A DNA stretch of 64,000 nucleotides. It comes from Muribaculaceae bacterium (lineage in GTDB: Bacteria; Bacteroidota; Bacteroidia; Bacteroidales; Muribaculaceae). The stretch's first letter is position 1. Each line of letters begins with the position of its first letter. Shown piece after piece: positions 40,965 through 49,876 of this stretch. The notes under the pieces are model-generated. The model saw only the letters and a list, made by a program, of their open reading frames with translations. It made no database searches and was not told the DNA's origin. Location: NCBI GenBank assembly GCA_023667285.1, contig JAMPAK010000001.1:1505079-1569078 (forward strand), given 5' to 3'. The translations under genes were made by a program, and so were the position numbers.

Positions 40965-41034
40965 TGTGTTTTCATGGTATTAGATTAAGGTTAAAGAACA
41001 ACAGGGTTGTCGAGATGACAACCCTGTTGTTTTT
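40965..41034 (+). ncRNA. Small RNA copy B, between mfd and the response regulator
   Basis: A predicted transcript of about 70 bases with the same core as copy A (TTTTCATGGTATTAGATT-AAGGT). It is followed by a perfect 14-bp hairpin, ACAACAGGGTTGTC with GACAACCCTGTTGT around loop GAGAT (40998-41030), and TTTT. The distance from an upstream TTTG to the ATGG of the core is the same as in copy A, although the -7 element here (TATTATTTG) has one extra base. It runs opposite to both neighbouring genes. Its hairpin could also end mfd transcription. The rest of 40756-40964 holds the candidate operator and nothing else that I recognise. Confidence 0.75.
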
Positions 41035-41076
41035 GTATACAGTCAGAATTCAGTTGACTGCGGCCTTTTTCACCTA

Positions 41077-44000
41077 TTATGCCTTTTCAGCGAGGATTTC
41101 GGTGAGGATGGAGAGGGCTGACTCGACAGTGGGGACATTGCCAATGGCGAATGAGCGGCGACCGTCGCGCTCTCGAATCTGGACTCTGCGCGGATGAGAT
41201 GTGAGGTAGGAGACCATGCGACCGAACATCTCGCTCTGATAGTATGCCTTGTTGGTGTCGTCGACAAAGTATGTGAACATCTTACGCTGTTTCAGCACCA
41301 CCTTCTCTATGCCCAGACGGCGTGCCAGCCTACGCAGTGAGGGGATGCGGAGGAGTTCGAGCGTGACATCGGGGATGTTGCCGAAACGGTCGGAGAGACG
41401 CGACTTGAAATCGTCGAGCTCGGCCTCGCTCTCGATGCCGTCGAGCTCACGATAGAGGGCTATGCGCTCGCTCTCAGTGGGGACATAGTCAGCCGGGAGG
41501 AGGAGCTCCATGTCGCTCTCGACTGTGCAGTCTGCCACATAGTCGTCCTCATCGGCGCGGTCAGCCGTGGTCTCGGCTGAGAGGTCGGCAAATTCCTGTG
41601 TGCGGAGTTCGGTGACTGCCTCCTTGAGTATCTTCTGATAAGTCTCATAGCCAAGGTCGGCTATGAATCCGCTCTGCTCGGCGCCGAGGAGATTGCCTGC
41701 GCCGCGGATGTCGAGGTCCTGCATGGCAATATGAATGCCGCTGCCGAGTTCGGAGAAACTCTCAATTGCCTGCAGGCGTCGGCGTGCCACAGGGGTTAGG
41801 GGGATGTGGGGAGGCACGAGAAGATAGCAGAATGCCTTGCGGTTGCTGCGGCCCACACGGCCGCGCAACTGGTGGAGCTCGCTCAGTCCGAAGTTCTGGG
41901 CATTGTTGACGATGATGGTGTTGACATTTGGCATGTCGATGCCGCTCTCGATGATGGTTGTCGCTATCAGGACGTCATAGTCATGGTTGGCAAAGTCGAT
42001 GATGGTCTGCTCGAGTTTGTCGGGCGCCATCTGGCCGTGGCCCACCACTACGCGAGCGTCAGGGACAAGGCGACGCACTTGCGCCTCGAGGTCGTAGAGG
42101 CCCTCGATGCGGTTGTTGACGATGAAGACCTGGCCGTTTCGCGAGAGTTCGAAGTTGATGGCCTCCGAGAGGATGTCGTCGCCGCCGGCATTGACGGAGG
42201 TGACGATGGGATAGCGGTTTGGGGGCGGAGTGTTGATGGCAGAGAGGTCTCTGGCTCCCATGAGTGAGAACTGCAGTGTGCGGGGGATGGGGGTGGCACT
42301 CATGGTGAGAGTGTCGACATTGACCTTGAGCTGCTTGAGTTTCTCCTTGACCGCCACTCCAAATTTCTGCTCCTCATCGACCACCAGGAGTCCGAGGTCC
42401 TTGAACTTCACATCCTTACCGATGATTTTGTGAGTGCCGATGAGGATATCTATCTTTCCTTCAGCCAGGTCTCTGATGATGGCCTTGACCTGCTTGGGGG
42501 TGCGGGCGCGGCTGAGATAATCGACACGCACCGGGAGGTCCTTGAGGCGCTGGGAGAAGGTGTTGTAATGCTGATAGGCCAGGACGGTGGTGGGGACAAG
42601 GACTGCGGTCTGTTTTCCGTCGACGGCGGCCTTGAAGGCGGCACGGATGGCAATCTCAGTCTTTCCGAACCCCACGTCGCCGCATATAAGGCGGTCCATG
42701 GGGCGCTCGCTCTCCATGTCGGCTTTGACGGCCTTTGTGGCCGTGAGCTGGTCAGGGGTGTCCTCATAAATAAATGAGGCCTCGAGTTCCTGCTGCAGAT
42801 ATGAGTCAGGGGCAAAGGCATGTCCCTTCTCCTCCTTACGGGCGGCGTAGAGACGGATAAGGTCGCGGGCAATGTCCTTGAGTTTCGATTTTGTGCGTTC
42901 CTTGAGGCGATTCCATGCGCCTGTGCCAAGTTTGTTCACCTTTGGAGGCACACCCTCCTTGCCTCTGTACTTGGCCAGTTTATGGAGGGAGTGGATGGAG
43001 ACAAAGATGATGTCGTCGTTGGCATAGACGAGCTTTATCATCTCCTGTGTACGGCCGTTGACATCAGTGCGGAGAAGGCCTGCAAACCGGCCCACACCGT
43101 GGTCGACATGCACGATATAGTCTCCCGGCTCGATGGCTGAGAGTTCCTTGAGCGAGAGGGCGAGCTTGCCTGAGCGGGCACGGTCGCTTTTGAGAGTGTA
43201 TTTGTGGAAGCGGTCGAAAATCTGATGGTCGGTGAAGAGACAGACCTTGCGCTCATGGTCGATAAAGCCCTCATGGATCGTGGGTGTGACAGGTGTAAAG
43301 CGAATGTCGTCGCCACGATCCTCGAAGATGGCCTTGAGGCGGTCAAACTGGTTCTCGCTGTCGGAGAGGATGTCGATGACATAGCCCTCTGAGAGGAAAT
43401 TGACAAACGAGGAGGCTATGAGCTCGAAGTTCTTGTGGTAAAGCACCTGAGGGGAGCATCCGAAGTCGATTGAGGCACCTTCAGCCTTCTCAGACATGGC
43501 GGCGGCCGTGAAGCGTATGCGGCGGAAGGATGTCAGCGCACGCTCAAACTCTGTGGGGTCTACGATGCGGTCGAGAGCCGAGATGTCGCCCTCGCCCGCT
43601 ATGAGCGCGCTCTGCGAGAAATCGGTCTCCGAGATGGCCTTGATGCGTTCTATAGTATAGGCATCATCGCGCACGGCAATGATGGTGGAGGGGTCGATAA
43701 ACGATAAGAGCGACTCTCCCCCACCCTCCCCGGCAATACCGGAGGTGACGGAAACGCTCTGCAACTTGCGCTCTGAGAGTTGGGTCTCGATGTTGAAGAG
43801 CCTGATGGAGTCTATCTCATCGCCAAAGAAGTCTATGCGCAGGGGCAGCTCGCTGCTGTAGCCGAAGATGTCTATGATTGAGCCGCGCATGGCAAACTGT
43901 CCGGGCTCATAGACATAGTCGACCGGCGAGAATCCATTCTCACGCAGCCATTTCACCGCCTCAGTCATGTCGAGTTCCATCCCGGTGTTGAGACGGAGCG

Positions 44001-44436
44001 TATGGGCATCTATGGCTGTGCGTGATGCCACCTTCTCAGCGAGCGCCTCAGGATATGTCACCACATATTGCGGAGCATCCTTTCCCGAGTGCCAGTGGTT
44101 GAGGGCCTCTGTGCGGAGAATCTCTGAGGGGGGATCAGGCTGACCATACTTGATGTCGCGCTTGAAGCCTGAGGGGAACATCAGCACACGCTCCTCGCCA
44201 AGTATGCGCGAGAGGTCGTGATAGATATATCCGGCATCGTCGAGCGAGTCGGCTATCACCAGTGTCGGCACTTTGCGTGGGGCCATGGCTCCCAGCAGCA
44301 TGGCCGGCGCAGAGCCTGCAAGGGAGAAGAGGTTGAGTGTGGCCAAGCGTCCGCGCAGCCACTTGTCGATAGCCTCACGGCGTGTGGGTGAGAGAAATTC
44401 CTGGGAGAGTTGCTGTAGTGACGTTGTGGTTGTCAT
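41077..44436 (-). CDS. mfd: Transcription-repair coupling factor
   Basis: A 1119-residue ATP-dependent translocase that removes stalled RNA polymerase at DNA damage and recruits UvrA. The N-terminal UvrB-like module, a CarD-like RNA-polymerase-interacting domain (GDYIVHVDHGVGRFAGL), a RecG-like helicase core with Walker A GDVGFGKTEIAIR and DEEQ box (VVDEEQKFG), and the C-terminal TRCF domain are all visible. It starts 4 bases inside the protease gene stop and is co-transcribed with it. Confidence 0.97.
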   Translation of the reverse strand: MTTTTSLQQLSQEFLSPTRREAIDKWLRGRLATLNLFSLAGSAPAMLLGAMAPRKVPTLVIADSLDDAGYIYHDLSRILGEERVLMFPSGFKRDIKYGQPDPPSEILRTEALNHWHSGKDAPQYVVTYPEALAEKVASRTAIDAHTLRLNTGMELDMTEAVKWLRENGFSPVDYVYEPGQFAMRGSIIDIFGYSSELPLRIDFFGDEIDSIRLFNIETQLSERKLQSVSVTSGIAGEGGGESLLSFIDPSTIIAVRDDAYTIERIKAISETDFSQSALIAGEGDISALDRIVDPTEFERALTSFRRIRFTAAAMSEKAEGASIDFGCSPQVLYHKNFELIASSFVNFLSEGYVIDILSDSENQFDRLKAIFEDRGDDIRFTPVTPTIHEGFIDHERKVCLFTDHQIFDRFHKYTLKSDRARSGKLALSLKELSAIEPGDYIVHVDHGVGRFAGLLRTDVNGRTQEMIKLVYANDDIIFVSIHSLHKLAKYRGKEGVPPKVNKLGTGAWNRLKERTKSKLKDIARDLIRLYAARKEEKGHAFAPDSYLQQELEASFIYEDTPDQLTATKAVKADMESERPMDRLICGDVGFGKTEIAIRAAFKAAVDGKQTAVLVPTTVLAYQHYNTFSQRLKDLPVRVDYLSRARTPKQVKAIIRDLAEGKIDILIGTHKIIGKDVKFKDLGLLVVDEEQKFGVAVKEKLKQLKVNVDTLTMSATPIPRTLQFSLMGARDLSAINTPPPNRYPIVTSVNAGGDDILSEAINFELSRNGQVFIVNNRIEGLYDLEAQVRRLVPDARVVVGHGQMAPDKLEQTIIDFANHDYDVLIATTIIESGIDMPNVNTIIVNNAQNFGLSELHQLRGRVGRSNRKAFCYLLVPPHIPLTPVARRRLQAIESFSELGSGIHIAMQDLDIRGAGNLLGAEQSGFIADLGYETYQKILKEAVTELRTQEFADLSAETTADRADEDDYVADCTVESDMELLLPADYVPTESERIALYRELDGIESEAELDDFKSRLSDRFGNIPDVTLELLRIPSLRRLARRLGIEKVVLKQRKMFTYFVDDTNKAYYQSEMFGRMVSYLTSHPRRVQIRERDGRRSFAIGNVPTVESALSILTEILAEKA

Positions 44437-46097
44437 TTCTTGCTTTCTGCTTTAGGCTTGAGCAGTTGTTTGTATCGCGGGGCGGTGAGAGCATTGAGGG
44501 CAGAGTCGAGGTCTGCATCGGTGTGAAGCGAGTTCTCTATCTGACCCCGAGTGAAATAGTAACGGCTCATGATCTCACCTGCCAGATATGGCGAAATAGC
44601 CTTGCGGTTGATGTCGAGGTCGTGACCTAGATCGTGCTTGAGCATTGAGGCGAGGATGTCGAGCTGGGTCTTGACGGAGTCGTTCATGTAGCCTTCGGAC
44701 TCAGCGAGGTCGCGCATGGCCTTGACAGCTGACTCGCAGACCTTATCGTAGTCGAACCGTTCAGGGTCGATGAACGACTTGAACTCCTCATAGATTGTGT
44801 CCGTGATCTCAAAGTCAGCTGGAGCCGGGACGGTGGGATGAGTGGCGGCATATCGAGTGGCGAAGTCAAAGGCCCAGTTGTCGCGCACGACATTGTAGGT
44901 GAGTCGGTTCACCTCGGGGAGCGTCACTTTGATGTCGGGGGTGATTCCGCCTCCGTCTCTCACCTCACGGCCTCCGGCTGTCTTGAACACAGAGGTCAGA
45001 GAGTCAGGGATGCGGGCCACAGAGCCGTCAGGGTTGCGGTGTGAGTAGTCGATGGCCTGGATGAGACGGCCTGATGGGATATAATATTTTGCCACTGTAA
45101 CCTTGAGGAGACCGTCGTAGGGGAGTTGGCGTGTGGACTGGACAAGCCCCTTGCCAAAGGAGCGGTTGCCTATGATGACTGCACGGTCAAGATCCTGGAG
45201 GGCGCCTGAGACAATCTCGCTTGCGGAGGCCGATGATCCGTCGATGAGCACAGCCAGGGGTATCTCAGTGTCGACAGGCTGGACAGATGTCTTGTAGGTC
45301 TTCTCATTGAGGACACCTTTGCCCTTGGTGTTGAGGACGGTAGTTCCCTTGGGGAGAAAAATGCCCAAAATCTGCACGGCGCTCTCAACGAGACCGCCGC
45401 CATTGCCACGCAGATCCAGCACAAGACGCTTGGCGCCCTGCTTCTTGAGCGACTCGACAGCCGCCCTCACCTCAGGATAACTCTTCTCTGAGAATGTGTT
45501 TAGGGCGACATATCCGGTGGAGTCATCTCGTACGATGCCCCAGTAAGGCACAGAGGGAATCTGGATTTTCTGACGTTTTATCTCAAAAGTCTTAATGGAG
45601 TCTGTGGTGTATGGGCGATTCACAGTCACATTGACCGTGGAGCCGCTCTGTCCTTTGAGGCGCTCGCTCACCTTGGCGGAGCGCCATCCGGCAGTCGAGT
45701 CTCCGTCGATCATTACAATGAGGTCGCCGGCCCGGAGACCTGCGACAGCCGCGGGGCTGTTCTCATAGGGCATGGAGATTATCACCCCCTTGGGAGTCTC
45801 CTGAATCAGGGAGCCTATGCCGCCATATTCACCGGAAGTCATGGTGCGGAACTGTTCTTGCTCCTTGGCGGGGATATATTCGGTGTATGGGTCGATGTCG
45901 TCGAGCATGGCCGCGATGGCCGTGTTGATGCTTTTCTCAGCGTCTATGGAGTCTACATAAAATGTCTGCAGTTCCTTGTAGAGGGCGTTGAATATGTCGA
46001 GGTTGCGCGAGATGTCGACCTTGCGGCTGCTTGTGGCAGCCGACGAGAGGAGCGCCAGGGCCACCAGGGAGGCGGCGAAGATGGTGAGTTTTTTCAT
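44433..46097 (-). CDS. S41-family C-terminal processing peptidase (CtpA/Prc-like)
   Basis: A 554-residue periplasmic serine protease with N-terminal signal or anchor (LTIFAASLVALALLSSAA), a PDZ domain at about 85-170 (YGGIGSLIQETPKGVII, AGLRAGDLIVMIDG) and the S41 domain. The Ser/Lys dyad is at about Ser291 (SSASASE) and Lys316 (SFGKG). A C-terminal helical region of about 150 residues follows. It overlaps mfd by 4 bases and has a promoter at 46181. Confidence 0.94.
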   Translation of the reverse strand: MKKLTIFAASLVALALLSSAATSSRKVDISRNLDIFNALYKELQTFYVDSIDAEKSINTAIAAMLDDIDPYTEYIPAKEQEQFRTMTSGEYGGIGSLIQETPKGVIISMPYENSPAAVAGLRAGDLIVMIDGDSTAGWRSAKVSERLKGQSGSTVNVTVNRPYTTDSIKTFEIKRQKIQIPSVPYWGIVRDDSTGYVALNTFSEKSYPEVRAAVESLKKQGAKRLVLDLRGNGGGLVESAVQILGIFLPKGTTVLNTKGKGVLNEKTYKTSVQPVDTEIPLAVLIDGSSASASEIVSGALQDLDRAVIIGNRSFGKGLVQSTRQLPYDGLLKVTVAKYYIPSGRLIQAIDYSHRNPDGSVARIPDSLTSVFKTAGGREVRDGGGITPDIKVTLPEVNRLTYNVVRDNWAFDFATRYAATHPTVPAPADFEITDTIYEEFKSFIDPERFDYDKVCESAVKAMRDLAESEGYMNDSVKTQLDILASMLKHDLGHDLDINRKAISPYLAGEIMSRYYFTRGQIENSLHTDADLDSALNALTAPRYKQLLKPKAESKK

Positions 46098-46180
46098 ATC
46101 GGGTCTTGTCTGTTTGCCCGTAGGCTTGGAAACGTGGGACGAAATCTGAAATAAAGGAGAGCAAACATCGTTTCAAACGG

Positions 46181-46188
46181 CAAATTTA
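46181..46188 (-). promoter_or_regulatory. Promoter -7 element of the S41 peptidase-mfd operon
   Basis: The minus strand reads TAAATTTG, 84 bases before the ATG, giving a leader of about 80 bases. Confidence 0.6.
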
Positions 46189-46339
46189 CTCAATTATTAT
46201 AACAATCGAACAATGAAAAGGTCAAAAGATGTGGTGTGAATAGTTGTTACAGGGGGATTGAGCGAACAAAAGAAGGCTGGAGAAAGGGACGCGGAATCTG
46301 AAATCTTTCATAGCGGCTGAAATTTTTCGATAAAAATTC

Positions 46340-46370
46340 TTGCACGTTAAAAATTTTTGGTGTAATTTTG
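46340..46370 (+). promoter_or_regulatory. Promoter of the tRNA-Asn pair
   Basis: TTG (46340-46342), 20 bases, then TAATTTTG (46363-46370), 24 bases before the first tRNA. No other gene is seen between the S41 peptidase gene and this site. Confidence 0.75.
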
Positions 46371-46393
46371 CAGCGCAAAAAGGCAAAAAACAT

Positions 46394-46467
46394 GCTTCAG
46401 TAGCTCAGTTGGTTAGAGCACCTGACTGTTAATCAGGGGGTCGTTGGTTCAAGCCCATCCTGAAGCG
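46394..46467 (+). tRNA. tRNA-Asn (GUU), copy 1
   Basis: A 74-base cloverleaf: acceptor stem GCTTCAG/CTGAAGC, D-stem GCTC/GAGC, anticodon stem CCTGA/TCAGG with loop CTGTTAA (anticodon GTT), T-loop TTCAAGC, discriminator G. CCA is not encoded. The T-stem GTTGG/CCATC has one T.T mismatch. Confidence 0.95.
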
Positions 46468-46497
46468 CGAATTTTCATAAAACAAGCATACACTAAT

Positions 46498-46571
46498 GCT
46501 TCAGTAGCTCAGTTGGTTAGAGCACCTGACTGTTAATCAGGGGGTCGTTGGTTCAAGCCCATCCTGAAGCG
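46498..46571 (+). tRNA. tRNA-Asn (GUU), copy 2
   Basis: Identical to copy 1 over all 74 bases, 30 bases downstream, including the T-stem mismatch. The two are probably cut from one precursor that ends at the terminator just behind. Confidence 0.95.
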
Positions 46572-46574
46572 CAC

Positions 46575-46611
46575 AAAAATCTCTGCAATCGCCGCGATTG
46601 CAGAGATTTTT
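46575..46611 (+). terminator. Rho-independent terminator of the tRNA-Asn transcript
   Basis: A 37-base perfect palindrome with one central unpaired base: AAAAATCTCTGCAATCGC and its complement, ending in TTTTT. It begins 3 bases after the second tRNA. Confidence 0.92.
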
Positions 46612-46677
46612 GTTTAGAGTGTGTCTCATAAAGGATGTCCTGAAGGGCAATAATCGCCCCTGCCGGACGTTGAAATA

Positions 46678-49600
46678 ATGATGGGACTTTTCTCCTTATT
46701 CTCCCGCAGGGGATTGCCGGGGGCAATTGCCCTTGTGGCCATGGCTGTCGTCATGGCTCTCTCGTCATGTTCAAACAAGAAGAACACCGCCGCCAACCGC
46801 AACTATCAGGCCTTCATCACCCGATATAACGTCTATTTCAACGGCGACCAGCACTATAAGGAGATACTCAAGGAGATGGAGCGCGCCTATGAGGACGACT
46901 ATACGGCACGTCTCTTCATGCATCCGGCCGAGGCTTATGCAGTCGAGACCGCACCCCGCCCCTCCGGCTCCTTCACTCGCTCAATCGAGAAAGCACAGAA
47001 GGCCATCCAGCTCCACTCCATTAAGAAGAAGCCTAAGCGCAAGTCGGGCAAAGGGAACGACCCCGAGTATAAGCAATGGATGAAGCGTGATGAATATAAC
47101 CCCTTCCTCCACAACGCATGGATGATGATGGGCCGCAGCCAGTATTTCAACGGCGACTTCCTCGGGGCTGCATCTACCTTCTATTACGTTGCCAAGCACT
47201 TCACATGGCTTCCGGCCACTGTGACTGAGGCCAAACTGTGGCAGGCGCGCTCATATTGTGCGATGGACTGGCTCTATGAGGCAGAGATCATCCTGACGCG
47301 CATCAAGCCTGAGGAACTCACGTCGTCGACCCTCAAGGAGCTCTACAACTTCACATATGCCGACTATTATATCCGCTCGCACGACAATGAAAAGGCCATC
47401 CCCATGCTCAAGGAGGCAGCCCAGTATGCAAGCGGGGCTCAAAAGAACCGCCTGTATTTCCTTCTGGGACAACTCTATGCCGCTGAGGGAGAGAAATCTC
47501 TTGCGTATGAGGCATATAAGAAAGCCGGGGGACGCGGCGCGGAATATCGCACAAAGTTCAATGCCCGCATCAAGCAGAGCGAGGTCTATGAGGGGAGCGA
47601 CATCGAGCCTGAGGTCAAGGCTCTCAAGCGCATGGCGCGCTATGGCTCCAACCAGCAGTATCTGGACCAGATCTATTATGCCATCGGCAATCTCTATCTG
47701 TCGCGGCGCGACACTGTCAATGCCATAGAGAACTATGAACTGGCGGCCCAGAAGTCAGAGCGCAACGGGATTGACAAGGCCATAGCCCAGGTGACCCTCG
47801 GCGGCCTCTACTACGACTTGGGCAAATATGATAAGGCTCAACCCCCATATGCTGAGGGTGTGCCGCTGCTTCCCTCCACCTATCCGGGATATGAGGCTAT
47901 GCGCCACCGCTCAGATGTGCTGGACGAACTGGCCATATACGCCCAGAATGTGGTGCTCAACGACTCGCTGCTGCGGCTCTCTGAACTTCCTGAGGAGGAG
48001 CAACTCAAGGTGATTGAGAAGATTATCGACGACCTTAAGAAAAAGGAGAAGGAAGAGGCTGAGAATGCCCGCCGTGAGGAATATCTTGCAGAGCAGGAGG
48101 CCGCGGGATCAAACCTGCAGGGCGGGAATGCCAATGCCCCCACCCAGTTCTCGCTGAACACGGACAAATCCTGGTATTTCTACAACACTGCCACACGCAA
48201 TGCCGGGCGCACTGACTTCCAGAAGCGCTGGGGGTCGCGCAAACTTGAGGACAACTGGCGCCGCCACAACAAGGCATCCTTCTCGCTCGAGGGGGACAGC
48301 GACGATGAGGAGGATGATATGGCCTCTGACAGCACAAGGCCTGATGATGAGCCGGATCCGCTCGAGGATGAGGAGACCAAGAAGGCTCGTGAGCGTGAAC
48401 AGGACCCTCACTATCCCGAATACTACCTGCGCCAGATCCCCAAGACCGAAGTGGAGAAAACCACCGCCAACGAGGTGATACAGGAAGGCCTCTACAGTTC
48501 CGGCCTGATTCTCAAAGATAAACTCGAGGATTTCCCGGCCGCTACCCGTGAGTGGAACAAACTCATGGAGCGATATCCTGAGAATGTCTATCGCCTCGAC
48601 ATATATTATAATGAGTATCTCATGGCCATGCGCAGCGACCATCCGGGCGACGCTGAGAAGTGGCGGCAGTTGATTCTGCGTGAGTTTGCCGACTCAAAGT
48701 ATGGGAAGGCTATGGCTGATCCCAATTATATCGAGAATCTCCGGGCCATGGAGCTTAGACAGAACTCGCTCTACGACCAGGCATATGAGGATTATCTTGC
48801 CAACCGAAATCAGGCTGTACATAAGGCTTATGAGGATATAAACCGCGAGTTCCCGATGTCGCCGCTGATTCCGAAGTTCATGTTCCTGCATGCGCTGGCA
48901 TATGTGACTGAGAACAAGCCGGAGGAGTTTGGTGCCACTGTGCGCAATCTTCTGGAGCGCTACCCTGACACCGACCTCTCCACCATAGCATCGTCATGGC
49001 TCACCGGACTTGAACAGGGACGCAAACTCCACTCTTCAGGCTCAAACACCCGAAGCATGTTGTGGGACATACGTCTCACAAACGACTCATCGGCCATGAG
49101 ACGTCCGGGCGAGGAACTTGAGTTCACGCTCGCGCCTGACGATCCGCACTATCTGGTGCTTCTATTCTCGACAGATGCGCTCTCACCCAACCAGCTCCTC
49201 TATGAGGTGGCCAGACATAACTTCTCGACATATGTAGTGCGTGACTTCGACCTCGAACTTATGAATTTTGGACGTCTTGGACTTCTGATAATCAAAGGGT
49301 TTGAGAATGAGCGCGAACTAGCGCACTACCGTCAGCTCCTGTCGCGCGACGGGACATTCTCTATGCCTCAGGAAGTGAGGCCGGTTGAGATCAGCAAGTC
49401 CAACTTCGACATATTGCTCCAGGGAGCCGGATCGTTTGACGATTACTTCCGCTTCAAAGGTGAGGAATCGATCCGTGAGACCCATGAGAGCGTGCTTCCA
49501 CCTGAGGAATATCCTTCGGCCGAAGAGATGTATGCTCAGCCGGAGGAGGTCGAGGTGGAGACTGACATGGAGGTTGAGCCTGTGGTAGAGCCTGCTGTAG

Positions 49601-49857
49601 AGCCACTGATTGAACCAAAGACTGAACCGGAGTCAGAACCTGTGGCTGAACCGGTGGCTGAACCGGTGGCTGAACCGGTGACTGAACCGAAGGTTGAGCC
49701 AAAGACTGAGCCGAAAGTTGAGCCGAAAGTTGAGCCGAAGGTTGAGCCGAAGGTTGAACCAAAAGTTGAGCCGAAGGTTGAACCAAAGACCGAGCCAAAG
49801 GTTGAACCTATACTCCCATCTTATCCCCTCGGCTCTGAAGGAGACGAGGAAGACTGA
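46678..49857 (+). CDS. porW: PorW/SprE-like TPR lipoprotein of type IX secretion
   Basis: A 1059-residue lipoprotein (lipobox ALSSC, Cys31) rich in TPR-like helices (AWMMMGRSQYFNGDFLGAA, IYYAIGNLYLSRRDTVNAIENYELAA). It matches the layout of SprE (Flavobacterium) and PorW (Porphyromonas), outer-membrane-associated parts of the type IX secretion system. An acidic, charged linker at about 445-590 separates two TPR blocks. The C-terminus carries twenty tandem tetrapeptides of form x-x-Glu-Pro. porX follows after 19 bases, which supports the call. No promoter is obvious in 46612-46677. Confidence 0.87.
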   Translation: MMGLFSLFSRRGLPGAIALVAMAVVMALSSCSNKKNTAANRNYQAFITRYNVYFNGDQHYKEILKEMERAYEDDYTARLFMHPAEAYAVETAPRPSGSFTRSIEKAQKAIQLHSIKKKPKRKSGKGNDPEYKQWMKRDEYNPFLHNAWMMMGRSQYFNGDFLGAASTFYYVAKHFTWLPATVTEAKLWQARSYCAMDWLYEAEIILTRIKPEELTSSTLKELYNFTYADYYIRSHDNEKAIPMLKEAAQYASGAQKNRLYFLLGQLYAAEGEKSLAYEAYKKAGGRGAEYRTKFNARIKQSEVYEGSDIEPEVKALKRMARYGSNQQYLDQIYYAIGNLYLSRRDTVNAIENYELAAQKSERNGIDKAIAQVTLGGLYYDLGKYDKAQPPYAEGVPLLPSTYPGYEAMRHRSDVLDELAIYAQNVVLNDSLLRLSELPEEEQLKVIEKIIDDLKKKEKEEAENARREEYLAEQEAAGSNLQGGNANAPTQFSLNTDKSWYFYNTATRNAGRTDFQKRWGSRKLEDNWRRHNKASFSLEGDSDDEEDDMASDSTRPDDEPDPLEDEETKKAREREQDPHYPEYYLRQIPKTEVEKTTANEVIQEGLYSSGLILKDKLEDFPAATREWNKLMERYPENVYRLDIYYNEYLMAMRSDHPGDAEKWRQLILREFADSKYGKAMADPNYIENLRAMELRQNSLYDQAYEDYLANRNQAVHKAYEDINREFPMSPLIPKFMFLHALAYVTENKPEEFGATVRNLLERYPDTDLSTIASSWLTGLEQGRKLHSSGSNTRSMLWDIRLTNDSSAMRRPGEELEFTLAPDDPHYLVLLFSTDALSPNQLLYEVARHNFSTYVVRDFDLELMNFGRLGLLIIKGFENERELAHYRQLLSRDGTFSMPQEVRPVEISKSNFDILLQGAGSFDDYFRFKGEESIRETHESVLPPEEYPSAEEMYAQPEEVEVETDMEVEPVVEPAVEPLIEPKTEPESEPVAEPVAEPVAEPVTEPKVEPKTEPKVEPKVEPKVEPKVEPKVEPKVEPKTEPKVEPILPSYPLGSEGDEED
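49570..49809 (+). repeat. 12-bp tandem repeat tract coding (xxEP)20 in porW
   Basis: 240 bases, twenty 12-base units coding Lys-Val-Glu-Pro, Val-Ala-Glu-Pro and variants. The central units (GTTGAGCCGAAG type, and GAACCGGTGGCT three times) are nearly identical in DNA, so unit gain or loss would stay in frame. Confidence 0.92.
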
Positions 49858-49876
49858 CATTCACCTTCACATCCCT

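Noticed and set aside
46394-46571. Attachment-site duplication at the tRNA-Asn pair
   Set aside because: Both copies are complete tRNAs, only 30 bases apart, with no integrase or mobile gene between or beside them.
49694-49876. N-terminal extension of PorX rich in Ser-Arg-Lys-Leu repeats
   Set aside because: It is the porW repeat read in another frame; the receiver domain begins exactly at ATG 49877.
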